This document shows, piece by piece, positions 1 through 8,649 of a stretch of 38,045 bases of DNA. The number at the start of each line of letters is the position of its first letter. Position 1 is the first letter of the stretch. Source of the DNA: Alphaproteobacteria bacterium (GTDB taxonomy: Bacteria > Pseudomonadota > Alphaproteobacteria > Reyranellales > Reyranellaceae); assembly GCA_947474005.1 (NCBI GenBank), contig CANJHI010000030.1, positions 1 to 38,045 of the forward strand, written 5' to 3'. Made by a program: the position numbers and the translations under genes. Under the pieces are notes generated by a model. The model was not told the DNA's origin, made no database searches, and saw only the letters and a list, made by a program, of their open reading frames with translations.

Positions 1-191
1 CAAGCATCCGCTGGCCCGCAAGGGCCGCGCCCCGCTCGCCGCCCTCAACGGCCAGGAGTTGGTGCTGCGCGAGCGCGGCTCGATCACCCGCGAGGTGCTG
101 GAACATCCTCGAGGCCGCCGGCGAACTGGCCGAATCGCGTCTCAAGGCTGTGCAGACCGAGGCGACGGGCCAGCCGGCACCTTCCGTCTGA
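1..191 (+). pseudogene. LysR-type regulator fragment, truncated and frameshifted
   Basis: The reading frame entering from the left edge (codons from base 2) gives KHPLARKG, then GQELVLRERGSITREVLE. This resembles the effector-binding domain of LysR-type regulators, where a HPLA segment is followed by a (V/L)RE.GS.TR motif. Near 104-107 the similarity leaves this frame and continues one frame over as ILEAAG, ending at TGA 189-191 after a tail that no longer looks like LysR. A one-base indel plus loss of the C-terminal part would explain this. The family call rests on about 35 residues, and the 5' part is outside the window. It may once have regulated a neighbouring catabolic gene, but that is speculation. 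Confidence 0.45.
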
Positions 192-280
192 TCACTTTTA
201 CCGATCGACCTTGCCGTCCGCTCCGTGCCACTCAATATGAGTGTCGCTTCTCAGATCATGCGCTCCGAAATTTGATGTAG

Positions 281-1876
281 ATGGCCCGCATAAAGACAAC
301 AACCAAAGGCCCGGACAGGTGGACGCTGACCGACGCCTTCCGCCACGATGGCGGCTTGGCGTGGGTCATCGATCTGCCTCCGGAATTGTCAAGCGACACC
401 GACAGCAACGAATTTCCGCAACGGTCACCTCTGCGGCTGCTCGAAGATGGTCGAGAACTTGGGCCTGGCCACGCCCTCCATGCCGCCATCCAGGAATTCG
501 GCGACGGCCGGTACTCTTTCTGGACAGGCGTCATTTACTTCGCCAGTTCTGATGGAAGCGCCCCCAATACCAACGGCCGCGTCTACACGGTGGAACGGGC
601 TGTATCGCGCCCCGATTCCAGGAGCGTTCTGCGCGCCATTGCACCTCCCAACACCGGTCAACAATGGTCAGCAGCCGACCGTCCCATTCGCTGCGCCGTT
701 CTGGGGCTCGGCAATCGCGGCCGCGCACTCGCTCGGATTATCGCTAGCCTCGCCGGCGTTGAAGTCGCCTGGCTTATCGACACCGCACCCGCCCGCGTCG
801 AGCAGGTGCAGGCGGAAATCAACCTTCCGGAAGCTCGAACGGGCCCGGATTTCGCGGCGGCGCTTTCCGATCCAACGGTCGATGCCGTGTTCATCACCCT
901 GCCCGACCATCTTCATCGTCTCGCCGCCGAGCAGGCCTTTCGCGCCGGCAAGCATGTCTTTCTGGAAAAGCCCATTGCCACCACCCCTGCAGACGGAAAG
1001 GCGATTCTCGCTGCCTGGAAGGACAGTGGCCGCGTCCTCCAGATTGGTCATGTGCTCCGCGGGACTCCGTTCTACCAGACCATCCGCAACGTCATCCGTC
1101 AGGATCGACTGGGCCCGATCCGGGTGATCAGCCTCAGCGAACAACTGAGCGTCGCCCACGGTGCCAGCTTCCTGAGGCGATGGCATGCGGATGCCGGACG
1201 GTCCGGCGGCCTGATCGTTCACAAGTCATGCCATGACCTCGACCTGGTGTGCTGGTTGCTCGATACGCGACCTCGCCTCGTCGGCAGCCTCGGCGGCTTG
1301 AGCACATTCAAAAAGCCGCCCCCCGCGCCCTTCTGCTCGCAGTGTTCCGTGCGACCCGAGTGTCCCTATGCAGATACTGGCCTGCATGAGAACCGAACCG
1401 AGGCCGAGCGCGCCGATCCCAGCGCTTACGGCCTCGACCGCTGTGTCTTTCGGATGGACGAGACGATCGTCGACAATCAGGTCGTGTCGTTCGAAATGGA
1501 GAACGGCACGCGGGGCACCTACTACCTCGCGATGCAGGGACCAATCCGGAGCGAGAGGCGGATCACGCTGATCGGCGACCAGGCGCGCCTCGACGGCGTC
1601 TTCGAAGACGGCCGCTTTACCGTGACCTACACCGATCCCGAGTGCGAGCGGCTCGTCTGGTCGACCAAAGGCCGCAAACTCGGCGGCCACGGCGGCGGTG
1701 ATCTCTCCGCCATGACCAGATTCCTCAATGCCTGCGTCGAGCGGTCCCCTCCGCCGATCACGAGGGTCGAGGATGCCTTGGCTGGCTTGGTTTTCGCCGC
1801 CTCCGCCGAACGCTCCCGAACCAGCCACCAGATGGTGGCCCTGGAAGATAAAGACTTCCAGCTCGATAAGGCATGA
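281..1876 (+). CDS. Gfo/Idh/MocA-family NAD(P)-dependent oxidoreductase with extra N-terminal domain
   Basis: This 531-residue protein has two parts. Residues about 136-525 are a Gfo/Idh/MocA oxidoreductase. They contain a Rossmann dinucleotide loop (GLGNRG, about 142-147), the EKP signature at 229-231, and an HKSCHDLD segment at about 314-321 where the family carries its catalytic Lys/His-Asp residues. A cysteine group (C352, C355, C361, and perhaps C388) forms the CxxC...CPY insertion seen in a subset of the family and could bind metal. Residues about 14-105 are a separate domain with a DSNEFPQRSPL..LEDG..LGP.H pattern and an SFWTGVIYF...NTNGR end. I have seen this arrangement attached to methyltransferases and glycan enzymes but cannot name it. 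Substrate is probably a sugar or cyclitol. No good ribosome-binding site precedes the ATG, so the start is moderately certain. Confidence 0.8.
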   Translation: MARIKTTTKGPDRWTLTDAFRHDGGLAWVIDLPPELSSDTDSNEFPQRSPLRLLEDGRELGPGHALHAAIQEFGDGRYSFWTGVIYFASSDGSAPNTNGRVYTVERAVSRPDSRSVLRAIAPPNTGQQWSAADRPIRCAVLGLGNRGRALARIIASLAGVEVAWLIDTAPARVEQVQAEINLPEARTGPDFAAALSDPTVDAVFITLPDHLHRLAAEQAFRAGKHVFLEKPIATTPADGKAILAAWKDSGRVLQIGHVLRGTPFYQTIRNVIRQDRLGPIRVISLSEQLSVAHGASFLRRWHADAGRSGGLIVHKSCHDLDLVCWLLDTRPRLVGSLGGLSTFKKPPPAPFCSQCSVRPECPYADTGLHENRTEAERADPSAYGLDRCVFRMDETIVDNQVVSFEMENGTRGTYYLAMQGPIRSERRITLIGDQARLDGVFEDGRFTVTYTDPECERLVWSTKGRKLGGHGGGDLSAMTRFLNACVERSPPPITRVEDALAGLVFAASAERSRTSHQMVALEDKDFQLDKA

Positions 1877-1895
1877 CACTGACGCCGAAGCTCCC

Positions 1896-1912
1896 GCGCC
1901 GTTCGACGGCGC
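1896..1912. terminator. Hairpin between convergent genes, possible weak terminator
   Basis: A perfect 7-bp inverted repeat (GCGCCGT / ACGGCGC) with a 3-nt TCG loop lies 20 bp after the oxidoreductase stop and about 50 bp beyond the stop of the opposing AbiTii-like gene. No T-tract follows on either strand, so it is at best a weak or Rho-assisted bidirectional terminator. Confidence 0.3.
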
Positions 1913-1961
1913 CGAGAGCAAAGTGGTTCGCAAGATCGAACGGCAGCGCTCCGGCTAAGGT

Positions 1962-2564
1962 CTAACGACCCAGCGCACGTCTGCGTAGTTTCTTCCACAA
2001 TGCCTTCGGCTCAACGCCCATGCCCCACAGGCTGGGTCTGTGCAGAAAGGTGTCGTCCTGTTTCTGGAATCTCACGTGGATACCAGCTGGTTTCCGTCGC
2101 CGGAGCTGCTCCAGGGCCTTCTTTCGGATTTTGGTCAGCACTTGCTGAACCGACTCCCGCTCAAAACTGAAGGTGCTAACGTCGACGCCGAGCACGCTGC
2201 TGACTATCCCGGCCTGTTCAGGCAAGCGTATGCTCGTCGTGATTGGACCGCTGCTGACGAAAGTCTCGAGTTCAGCGACGCCGAATCGAAGACGGACTTT
2301 GTTGAAGAACAACATTTTGGAGTCGGCTACCACAAGAGTTCGCCCGTCGTCGTCCTGCCACGTCCCTGGGACAGTCCTGTAGGACGGTACGTCGACACGT
2401 TCCGTCATCGAGGGATTCTCCTCGAAATACCCTATCAGCTCCAACCGAAGCCAATCCGACCAGTCGTCGTCAGCCAACGTCGACGAGAGTCTTAGGGTCG
2501 CCGGCAAGCTTCTAGCCAAGGACGCTTCCTCGGTCAGTTTGATGGCATCGTCGAATTCGTCCAT
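1962..2564 (-). CDS. AbiTii-domain-like protein (possible abortive-infection/defence)
   Basis: This is a 200-residue soluble protein without signal peptide or membrane segments. Its N-terminal half follows the pattern I associate with the AbiTii domain: a short helix, SLPATLRLSSTLADDDW, then LRLELIGY, then VPSYRTVPGTW. In AbiTii proteins this appears as (L)(L)RKAL.LA..L...E...W...ELNGY followed by PDYR. The C-terminal half (about 120-200) is basic and rich in Lys and Arg, with no recognised effector domain. A good AGAAGG ribosome-binding site precedes the ATG. It lies 42 bp downstream of the catabolic operon on the same strand and could be read through from it. Base composition seems somewhat lower in GC than the neighbours. 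If the family call is right a phage-defence role is plausible, but no partner toxin or nuclease is adjacent. Confidence 0.55.
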   Translation of the reverse strand: MDEFDDAIKLTEEASLARSLPATLRLSSTLADDDWSDWLRLELIGYFEENPSMTERVDVPSYRTVPGTWQDDDGRTLVVADSKMLFFNKVRLRFGVAELETFVSSGPITTSIRLPEQAGIVSSVLGVDVSTFSFERESVQQVLTKIRKKALEQLRRRKPAGIHVRFQKQDDTFLHRPSLWGMGVEPKALWKKLRRRALGR

Positions 2565-2606
2565 TCACCTTCTACCTAAGGGTCATCCAGCCGACAAAAT
2601 GGTTGC

Positions 2607-3617
2607 CTACTTCCTCGGATCAGCCTTGCCGTCGTAGCGCTTGGCCCATTCCACCAGAATGCGCTCGCGGTTGCGGGCGGCCCAGGCGAAGTCGTTCACC
2701 ATGATGAGCTCGGCGAGGTTCGGCGGCAGGTCCTTGATGGGCTTCGAGAATTCAGGTCTGGCCGCGACCGCCCGGCTCTCGGCATACATCTTCATCGCAG
2801 CGTCGGAGGCCGCCCAGTCGGCAAGCTTCTTCACCGCCTCGAGATGCGGCGCGCCCTTGACGATGGCGAAAGCGTTCATCTCCCAACCCAGCGCCTTGAC
2901 CGGAAACACGATCTCGACCGGCGCCCCCTGCGCCAACTCGCGTGCAGCGCGAACATCAAAGGCGATGCCGACCACGGCCTCTCCGCGCGCTGCCAGCGTC
3001 GCGGGCTGGGAGCCGGAATGGGTGTAGCGCCAGATGTTGGTATGGAGCGCATCCATGAACTTCCAGCCCTCCTCCTCGCCGAAGCCTTGCAGCCAGGCCG
3101 ATACATCGAGGAAGCCGGTGCCGGACGATAGCGGGTGCGGCATCACGACCTTGCCCTTGTAGACAGGCTTAGTGAGGTCGGCCCAGCTCTCCGGCTTGGG
3201 AATCCCGAGCTTCTTGCCTTCGGCGGCGTTGTAGACGATCGCCGCCACCCAGGCCGAGTTGCCGAACCAGCGCGGCGGCACCGTGGGGTCGCGAAACTTG
3301 GCCGGTATCTTGTCGAAGCCTGGCGGCGTGTAAGGCAGCAGCACGTCGGCGTCGGCGAGCTGGCCCAAGCTGGAGGCCGCCACGCCCCACACCGCGTCGG
3401 CGCGGGGATTGGCCTTCTCCGCCAGAAGGCGAGCGGTGATGACGCCATTGGCGTCGTGCACCCAGCGGATCGTGACGCCGGGCACGTCCTTCTCGAAGGC
3501 CGCCTTGTAGGGCCCGAGGTCTTCCTTTTCGTAGGAAGTGTAGACGATCACTTCCTGCGCCGATGCCATGCCGACCATGGCCAGCAACGCCGCGAGTACC
3601 GATGCGATGAAACGCAT
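2607..3617 (-). CDS. ABC transporter periplasmic substrate-binding protein (Fe3+/2-aminoethylphosphonate-type)
   Basis: The 336-residue product starts with a clear signal peptide (MRFIASVLAALLAMVGMASA, then QEVIVYTSY). The mature part resembles the iron/putrescine/phosphonate-type binding-protein group: VYTSYE at the first strand, a PRADAVWG segment, and GKVVMPHPLSSGTG in the second lobe. An in-frame ATG exists at 3668, but 3617 is preferred because it begins the signal peptide and is preceded by AGGGGAG. It is the last gene of the operon, 11 bp after the flavoprotein stop. No cognate permease or ATPase is in the window, so it is an orphan binding protein that must share a transporter encoded elsewhere or act as a sensor. 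Ligand unknown. Confidence 0.8.
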   Translation of the reverse strand: MRFIASVLAALLAMVGMASAQEVIVYTSYEKEDLGPYKAAFEKDVPGVTIRWVHDANGVITARLLAEKANPRADAVWGVAASSLGQLADADVLLPYTPPGFDKIPAKFRDPTVPPRWFGNSAWVAAIVYNAAEGKKLGIPKPESWADLTKPVYKGKVVMPHPLSSGTGFLDVSAWLQGFGEEEGWKFMDALHTNIWRYTHSGSQPATLAARGEAVVGIAFDVRAARELAQGAPVEIVFPVKALGWEMNAFAIVKGAPHLEAVKKLADWAASDAAMKMYAESRAVAARPEFSKPIKDLPPNLAELIMVNDFAWAARNRERILVEWAKRYDGKADPRK

Positions 3618-3628
3618 GCTCACTCCCC

Positions 3629-6082
3629 TTACAGCCTGATGCGTGCCCCGGCGGGATCGAAGGGGCATCGCAGCGACACCTTAGCCGCAAAGCGCGTGCC
3701 GGCGAGATCGACCTCGAAGCGACCGGCATCGAGCCAGGCGGCATCGATGCCGGCGCCATCCCCGCGCTTCACGTAGCCCATGCCGACCGACGCGCCGATC
3801 GTATGGCCGTAGCCTGCGGACGTAAGGTCGCCGACCGGTTTGCCGTCGCGCAGCAGCGCCTCGCCACCCCACAACAGCGGCTCGCCGTCGGCAAGCACGA
3901 CCGATACCAGCCGTCGCACCAGCGGTTTGGCCTTGGCTTCGACCAGCGCTTTTTGGCCAATGAAGCCGCCGGGCTTGTCGAGTTTCACGGCCCAGCCGAG
4001 GCCGGCCTGGAAGGGATTGTCGTCGGGCGTCAGCTCGCGACCCCAAGCGCGATAGCCCTTCTCGAGGCGCATCGTTTCGACGGCATAGTAACCGGCGTCG
4101 CGCAGGCCGAATTCGACCCCCGCTTCGTGCAGAGTCTCGAACACCGTGGCGGCGAATTCGACCGGCACGTAAAGTTCCCAGCCGAGTTCGCCCATGTAGG
4201 TACGGCGTGAGGCAAGCACGGTGGCATGGCCGACGCCGATCTCTCGGATGGTGGCGAAGGGAAAAGCCTCGTTGGAGAAGTCGGCGCGGCTCACCGTCTG
4301 CAGCAGCGAACGGCTGAGCGGCCCCATCACCGAGAGTACGGTCCAGGCCGCCGTCACGTCGGTCAGGGTGACGTGCGCGTCCTCGGGCACGTGGCGGCCG
4401 ATCCAATCAGCGTCGCGCGTCGGCTGGGCCGAGCCTGTCACGATCATGAATTTGTCGCGACCCAGGCGCGCGATGGTGAGATCGCTCTCGAACGTGCCGC
4501 GACTGTTCAGCAGCCCGGTGTAGACGGTGCGACCCACCGGGACGGCGATGTCGTTGGCGGAGAGGTGCTGCAGAACCTTCTCGGCGTCGCGGCCCTGCAT
4601 CAGGAACTTGCCGAACGAGGTCTCGTCGACGACCGTGACGCCTTCGCGTGTCGCCCGATGCTCGGCGGCGACGGCGTCGAACCAGGCGCCGCGGCCCCAG
4701 CCATATTGCATGTCCGGCGACTTGCCGATGCCGGCGAACCAGTTGGGCCGTTCCCAGCCCATCTTGTTGCCGAACCAGGCGCCCCGCGCCTTGAGCCGGT
4801 CATAGAGCGGCGAGCGACGGAACGGCCGACCGCTCTCCTGCTCGCGCTGCGGCCACGGCATCTTGTAGTGCAGGCCCAGGGTCTCGGCGACACGCGCCCG
4901 CAGCCAGGAGTCGTTGCCATGGAAGTTCGCAAAGCGGCGGATGTCGACCGGCCAGAGATCCATCGTCGCCTCGCCGGCCACGATCCATTCGGCCAATGCC
5001 ATCCCGGCGCCGCCCGAACTGGCGATACCCATAGAGTTGAAGCCGGCGCCGACGAAGAAGCCCCGGAGGTTCGGCGCCTCACCCAGAATATAGTTCAAAT
5101 CGGGCGTGAAGCTTTCCGGGCCGTTCATAAAAGTCTTGATGCCGGTCTTCTCCAGCGCCGGGACGCGGATCAGGGCGTTGTCCATCAGGATCTGAAATTG
5201 GTCCCAGTCGTCCGGCAGCATGCCGAATTCGAAGTCGTCGGGAATGACGTCCTTGTTCCACGGCTTGGCGTCGGGCTCGAAACCGCCCATCAAGAGGCCG
5301 CCGACCTCCTCCTTGAAGTAGATATAGCCGTCGGGATCGCGCATCACCGGCAGATCGCGCGGCACGTCCTCCATCTTCTCGGTGACGATATACATGTGCT
5401 CGCAGGAATAGAGCGGCACCGTGACGCCGACCATGCGCCCGACCTGTCGCGCCCACTGGCCGCCGCAATTGACCACGATCTCGGCAGTGATCGGGCCTTC
5501 GGTCGTCTGCACGCCGGTGACGCGTCCATCCTTGGTGTCGATCGACGTCACGCGGGTCTTCTCGAAGATGCGGACACCGCCGTTACGCGCGCCCTTGGCC
5601 AGCGCCTGGGTGATGTCGGTGGGATTGGCCTTGCCGTCGCCCGGCAGCCAGACCGCCCCGACCAGATCGTCGGTGCGCATGATGGGATATTTGTCGCCCG
5701 CCTGCTGGGGCGTCAGCGGCTCGCAGTCGACGCCCTGGGCGTTGGCCATGGCAACCGAGCGGCGCAGCAACACCATGCGTTCCTCGGTGCGCGCCACCGA
5801 GAGCGAGCCGCACTGCTTCCAGCCGGTCGCGAGCCCAGTCTCGGCCTCGAGCCTGGCGTAGAGATCGGTACTGTAGCGGATCAGCCGCGTCAGATTCTGG
5901 TAGCTGCGGAGCTGGCCTACGAGGCCGGCGGCGTGCCAGGTCGTGCCGCCGCTCAGGCGGCCTTGCTCCAGCAGCACCACGTCCTTCCAGCCGAGCTTGG
6001 CCAGGTGATAGGCCGTCGAGCAGCCCATGATGCCGCCACCGATGATGACGACGCGGGCCTGAGTGGGGAAATTAGGTACCAT
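3629..6082 (-). CDS. Dimethylglycine/sarcosine dehydrogenase-like FAD oxidoreductase with GcvT domain
   Basis: This 817-residue protein has the two-part structure of dimethylglycine and sarcosine dehydrogenases. The N-terminal DAO-type FAD domain (about 8-385) has the dinucleotide motif GGGIMG at 15-20 and E39. His50 lies in TTWHAAGL; the equivalent histidine carries covalent FAD in dimethylglycine dehydrogenase. A linker leads to the C-terminal aminomethyltransferase (GcvT) domain (about 430-810), with VVDETSFGKF, MGPLSR and GYRAWGRELTPDDNP. Family members oxidatively remove an N-methyl group and pass the one-carbon unit to tetrahydrofolate. The natural substrate cannot be read from sequence; sarcosine, dimethylglycine or another N-methylated amine all fit. 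The start sits 1 bp after the alcohol dehydrogenase stop, so translation is probably coupled. Confidence 0.9.
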   Translation of the reverse strand: MVPNFPTQARVVIIGGGIMGCSTAYHLAKLGWKDVVLLEQGRLSGGTTWHAAGLVGQLRSYQNLTRLIRYSTDLYARLEAETGLATGWKQCGSLSVARTEERMVLLRRSVAMANAQGVDCEPLTPQQAGDKYPIMRTDDLVGAVWLPGDGKANPTDITQALAKGARNGGVRIFEKTRVTSIDTKDGRVTGVQTTEGPITAEIVVNCGGQWARQVGRMVGVTVPLYSCEHMYIVTEKMEDVPRDLPVMRDPDGYIYFKEEVGGLLMGGFEPDAKPWNKDVIPDDFEFGMLPDDWDQFQILMDNALIRVPALEKTGIKTFMNGPESFTPDLNYILGEAPNLRGFFVGAGFNSMGIASSGGAGMALAEWIVAGEATMDLWPVDIRRFANFHGNDSWLRARVAETLGLHYKMPWPQREQESGRPFRRSPLYDRLKARGAWFGNKMGWERPNWFAGIGKSPDMQYGWGRGAWFDAVAAEHRATREGVTVVDETSFGKFLMQGRDAEKVLQHLSANDIAVPVGRTVYTGLLNSRGTFESDLTIARLGRDKFMIVTGSAQPTRDADWIGRHVPEDAHVTLTDVTAAWTVLSVMGPLSRSLLQTVSRADFSNEAFPFATIREIGVGHATVLASRRTYMGELGWELYVPVEFAATVFETLHEAGVEFGLRDAGYYAVETMRLEKGYRAWGRELTPDDNPFQAGLGWAVKLDKPGGFIGQKALVEAKAKPLVRRLVSVVLADGEPLLWGGEALLRDGKPVGDLTSAGYGHTIGASVGMGYVKRGDGAGIDAAWLDAGRFEVDLAGTRFAAKVSLRCPFDPAGARIRL

Positions 6083-6083
6083 G

Positions 6084-7256
6084 TCAGAGCCGCCCGCTCA
6101 CGGCCGCGTCGTACATCTTGCGCATCTCGGGCACCCCCGCCTTCACCGGATTGCCGCCGGCCGTTGGATCGACTGCGGCCATCTCGGCGAACTTGTCGAG
6201 ATGCTCCACCTTCACGCCGAGCTCAGCCAGCGTGTGCGGGATGCCGACCTCGCGCCGAAGGTCAAGGGTCCATTGCATGAAGCCATCGAAGGTCGGGACG
6301 CGCAGGTTGAGCCAGCGCGCAAGCCGCACGACCTTTTCCTCGATCGCGGGACGGTTGAACTTCACAACGTAGGGCATGGCGACTGCATTGGTGAGGCCAT
6401 GATGCGTATCGAGCACAGCACCGACCGGATGCGACAGCGAATGGATGGCGCCCAGCCCCTTCTGGAAGGCTGTCGATCCCATCTGCGACGCCGCCAGCAT
6501 GTGGCCACGCGCCTCGATGTCGCGGCCATCCTTCACGGCCCGCAGCAGGTTCTCTTTGACCAGTCGCATGCCCTCGACGGCGATGCCTTCGGCATAGGGA
6601 TGATAGCCCGGTGCGCAATAGGCCTCGAAGCAATGGATGAAGGCGTCCATGCCGGTGCCAGCCGTGAGCTTCGCCGGCAGGCCGATTGTGAGTTCAGGGT
6701 CGGCGATCACGATCGCCGGCATCATCTTGGGATGGAAGATCACCTTCTTGGTATGCGTCTTCTCGTCGGTGATGACCGACGCACGGCCGGTCTCCGAGCC
6801 GGTGCCCGCCGTGGTCGGCACGGCAATCGACGGGTAGATGCCGGCCGGATTGGCGCGCCTCCACCAGTCGCCGATATCCTCGAAATCCCACATCGGCCGG
6901 GTCTGGCCCGCCATGAAGGCGATCGCCTTGGCAGCATCGATGCCCGAGCCGCCGCCCCAGGCGATCACGCCGTCATGCTTGCCCGCACGCAGCACACGAA
7001 TGCCGGCCTCGACATTGGCGGCGACCGGATTGGGCTTGACCTCGCTGAACAGCGCCACTTCGAGGCCCGCCTTGCGCAGTGCGATCATCGCATCGGCGAT
7101 CATCGGCAGTTTCGCGAGGCCCGGATCGGTGACCAGCAGCGGTCGCTTCAAACCGACGGCCTTGCAGGCCTCGGGCAGCTCGCGGATGCGGCCGGCGCCG
7201 AAGCGGATCGAGGTCGGGTAGTTCCAGTTGCCGACGAGCGGAGAAGACGCGGCCAT
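6084..7256 (-). CDS. Iron-containing (group III) alcohol dehydrogenase
   Basis: The 390 residues match the usual length of the family. The N-terminal NAD-binding half has the GGGSGIDAAK motif (101-110) and TTAGTGSE (148-155). The C-terminal helical half carries the metal ligands by comparison with FucO: D204 and H208 in GMDAFIHCFE, H272 in IHSLSH, and H286 in THHGLTNA. The enzyme should interconvert an alcohol and an aldehyde with NAD(P). In this operon it may oxidise an alcohol released from the imported compound or handle the aldehyde from demethylation; the direction is unknown. Its ATG shares one base with the TGA of the upstream glutamine-synthetase-like gene, indicating translational coupling. 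Confidence 0.9.
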   Translation of the reverse strand: MAASSPLVGNWNYPTSIRFGAGRIRELPEACKAVGLKRPLLVTDPGLAKLPMIADAMIALRKAGLEVALFSEVKPNPVAANVEAGIRVLRAGKHDGVIAWGGGSGIDAAKAIAFMAGQTRPMWDFEDIGDWWRRANPAGIYPSIAVPTTAGTGSETGRASVITDEKTHTKKVIFHPKMMPAIVIADPELTIGLPAKLTAGTGMDAFIHCFEAYCAPGYHPYAEGIAVEGMRLVKENLLRAVKDGRDIEARGHMLAASQMGSTAFQKGLGAIHSLSHPVGAVLDTHHGLTNAVAMPYVVKFNRPAIEEKVVRLARWLNLRVPTFDGFMQWTLDLRREVGIPHTLAELGVKVEHLDKFAEMAAVDPTAGGNPVKAGVPEMRKMYDAAVSGRL

Positions 7257-8620
7257 CAGATGATTTCCATGTAGCGTTCAAGTTCCCAGTCCGTGATGGC
7301 CTTGCGGAACTCCCGCTCTTCCCATTCACGTGTTGCAGAGTAATGGTCGACGAAGGCATCGCCGAACAGATCGCGCGCCGGCTTGGACGCCTTCAGCCGC
7401 TCGGCCGCCTCCATCAGTGTGCGCGGCAGTTGCGACTTCACCGGATGTTTTACCGCGTAGGAGTTGCCCTTGATCGGATCGCCGGGATCAATCTTGTTCT
7501 CGATGCCCCAAAGTCCCGCGCCGATGGCCGCGGAAAGCGCCAGATAGGGATTGGCATCGGCGGCGGCGACCCGGTACTCGACGCGAGTCGATTTGGCCGA
7601 GCCCGGAATGACCCGCAGCGCCGTGGTGCGGTTCTCCACGCCCCAGGTCGCGTCCGTCGGCGCCCAGAAGCCCGGAATGAGCCGCCGGTAGGAGTTCACG
7701 TTCGAGGCCACCATCGCCAGCGTCTCGGGCATCAGCGCCCGCTGGCCGCCGACGAAATGGCGCATCGTCGTGCTCATGCGATGAGGTGCCTTCTCGTCGA
7801 AGAAGACCGGCTTACCGCCCTTCCACAGCGACATGTGCATGTGGCCGCCGCAGCCCGGCCAGTCCTTCGACCACTTGGCCATGAAGGTGGCGAGCCAGCC
7901 GCGGCGCTGAGCCAGCACCTTGGTGAAGATCTTGAACAGCGCGGCCTTGTCGGTGGCGGCCAGCGCGTCGTCGACACGCAGTGCCGCTTCGAGGACGCCG
8001 GCGCCGGTCTCGGTGTGCAGGCCTTCGATGCCCATGTCCATGGTCTCGCACATGGCGAGCAGGTCCTGGTACCAGTCCGACAGGACCGAATTGCGCAGCA
8101 CAGAGTAGCCGAAGAAGCCGGGCGAGATCGGCTTCAGGTTCCTGTAACCTTTCTCGCGGATCGATTCGGGCGTCTCGACGAAGACGAAGAATTCATACTC
8201 GAAGCCGACCTTGACCTCGAAACCAAGCTTGGCCGCACGGGCCAGTACGCGGCGCAGCGTGCCACGCGGACAAATCTCCTCTGCCCTCGCCACGAACTCG
8301 CAGAGGAATATCAGGTTACCGGGCTCGGTCGCGATCTCGCGGCAAGTATCGGGGAGGATGCGGACATTGGCGTCGGGATAACCGCTGTGCCAGCCGGTGT
8401 AGGTGCCGTTGTCGTAGAGCTGATCGTTGGAGTCCCAGCCCAGCACCACGTCGCAGAAGCCGAAGCCGCCTTCCAGCGCGGAGTGGAACTTGTCGATATG
8501 AATGTACTTGCCGCGCAGGATGCCGTCGATGTCGTGGACGCCGACCTTGACGTGGGTCAGGCCCCGTTCCTTGACGATCTTGCGGGCATCAGCCGCCGTC
8601 TTGACCTGGCGCGGTTCCAT
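7256..8620 (-). CDS. Glutamine-synthetase-like ATP-dependent ligase (gamma-glutamylamide synthetase group)
   Basis: The 454-residue protein has the glutamine synthetase catalytic fold: KVGFEYEFFVF, GAGVLEAAL, GGHMHMSLW, ENRTTALRV and RVEYRVAAADANPYL are the standard metal-, ATP- and glutamate-binding segments. The N-terminal DIDGILRGKYI replaces the usual GlnA beta-grasp sequence. This form is typical of ligases such as PuuA or IpuC that join glutamate to an amine rather than to ammonia. The catabolic context favours gamma-glutamylation of an amine substrate. Reading could extend upstream to 9151 in frame, but only antisense to dctM. The ATG at 8620 follows a GAGGGGG ribosome-binding site. 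It lies 29 bp after dctM and overlaps the next gene by one base. Confidence 0.88.
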   Translation of the reverse strand: MEPRQVKTAADARKIVKERGLTHVKVGVHDIDGILRGKYIHIDKFHSALEGGFGFCDVVLGWDSNDQLYDNGTYTGWHSGYPDANVRILPDTCREIATEPGNLIFLCEFVARAEEICPRGTLRRVLARAAKLGFEVKVGFEYEFFVFVETPESIREKGYRNLKPISPGFFGYSVLRNSVLSDWYQDLLAMCETMDMGIEGLHTETGAGVLEAALRVDDALAATDKAALFKIFTKVLAQRRGWLATFMAKWSKDWPGCGGHMHMSLWKGGKPVFFDEKAPHRMSTTMRHFVGGQRALMPETLAMVASNVNSYRRLIPGFWAPTDATWGVENRTTALRVIPGSAKSTRVEYRVAAADANPYLALSAAIGAGLWGIENKIDPGDPIKGNSYAVKHPVKSQLPRTLMEAAERLKASKPARDLFGDAFVDHYSATREWEEREFRKAITDWELERYMEII

Positions 8621-8649
8621 GCCGTCCCCCTCTTTTCCCTGCGGGCAGA

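Noticed and set aside
1896-1912. Strong Rho-independent terminator after the oxidoreductase gene
   Set aside because: The stem is perfect but only 7 bp and lacks a T-tract on both strands, so it is listed only as a weak candidate.
4226-6280. 684-codon plus-strand open frame antisense to the DMGDH-like gene
   Set aside because: It mirrors a clear flavoprotein/GcvT gene with all motifs on the other strand. The translation is low-complexity (Arg/His/Asp/Ala-rich) with no fold, as expected for GC-rich antisense frames.
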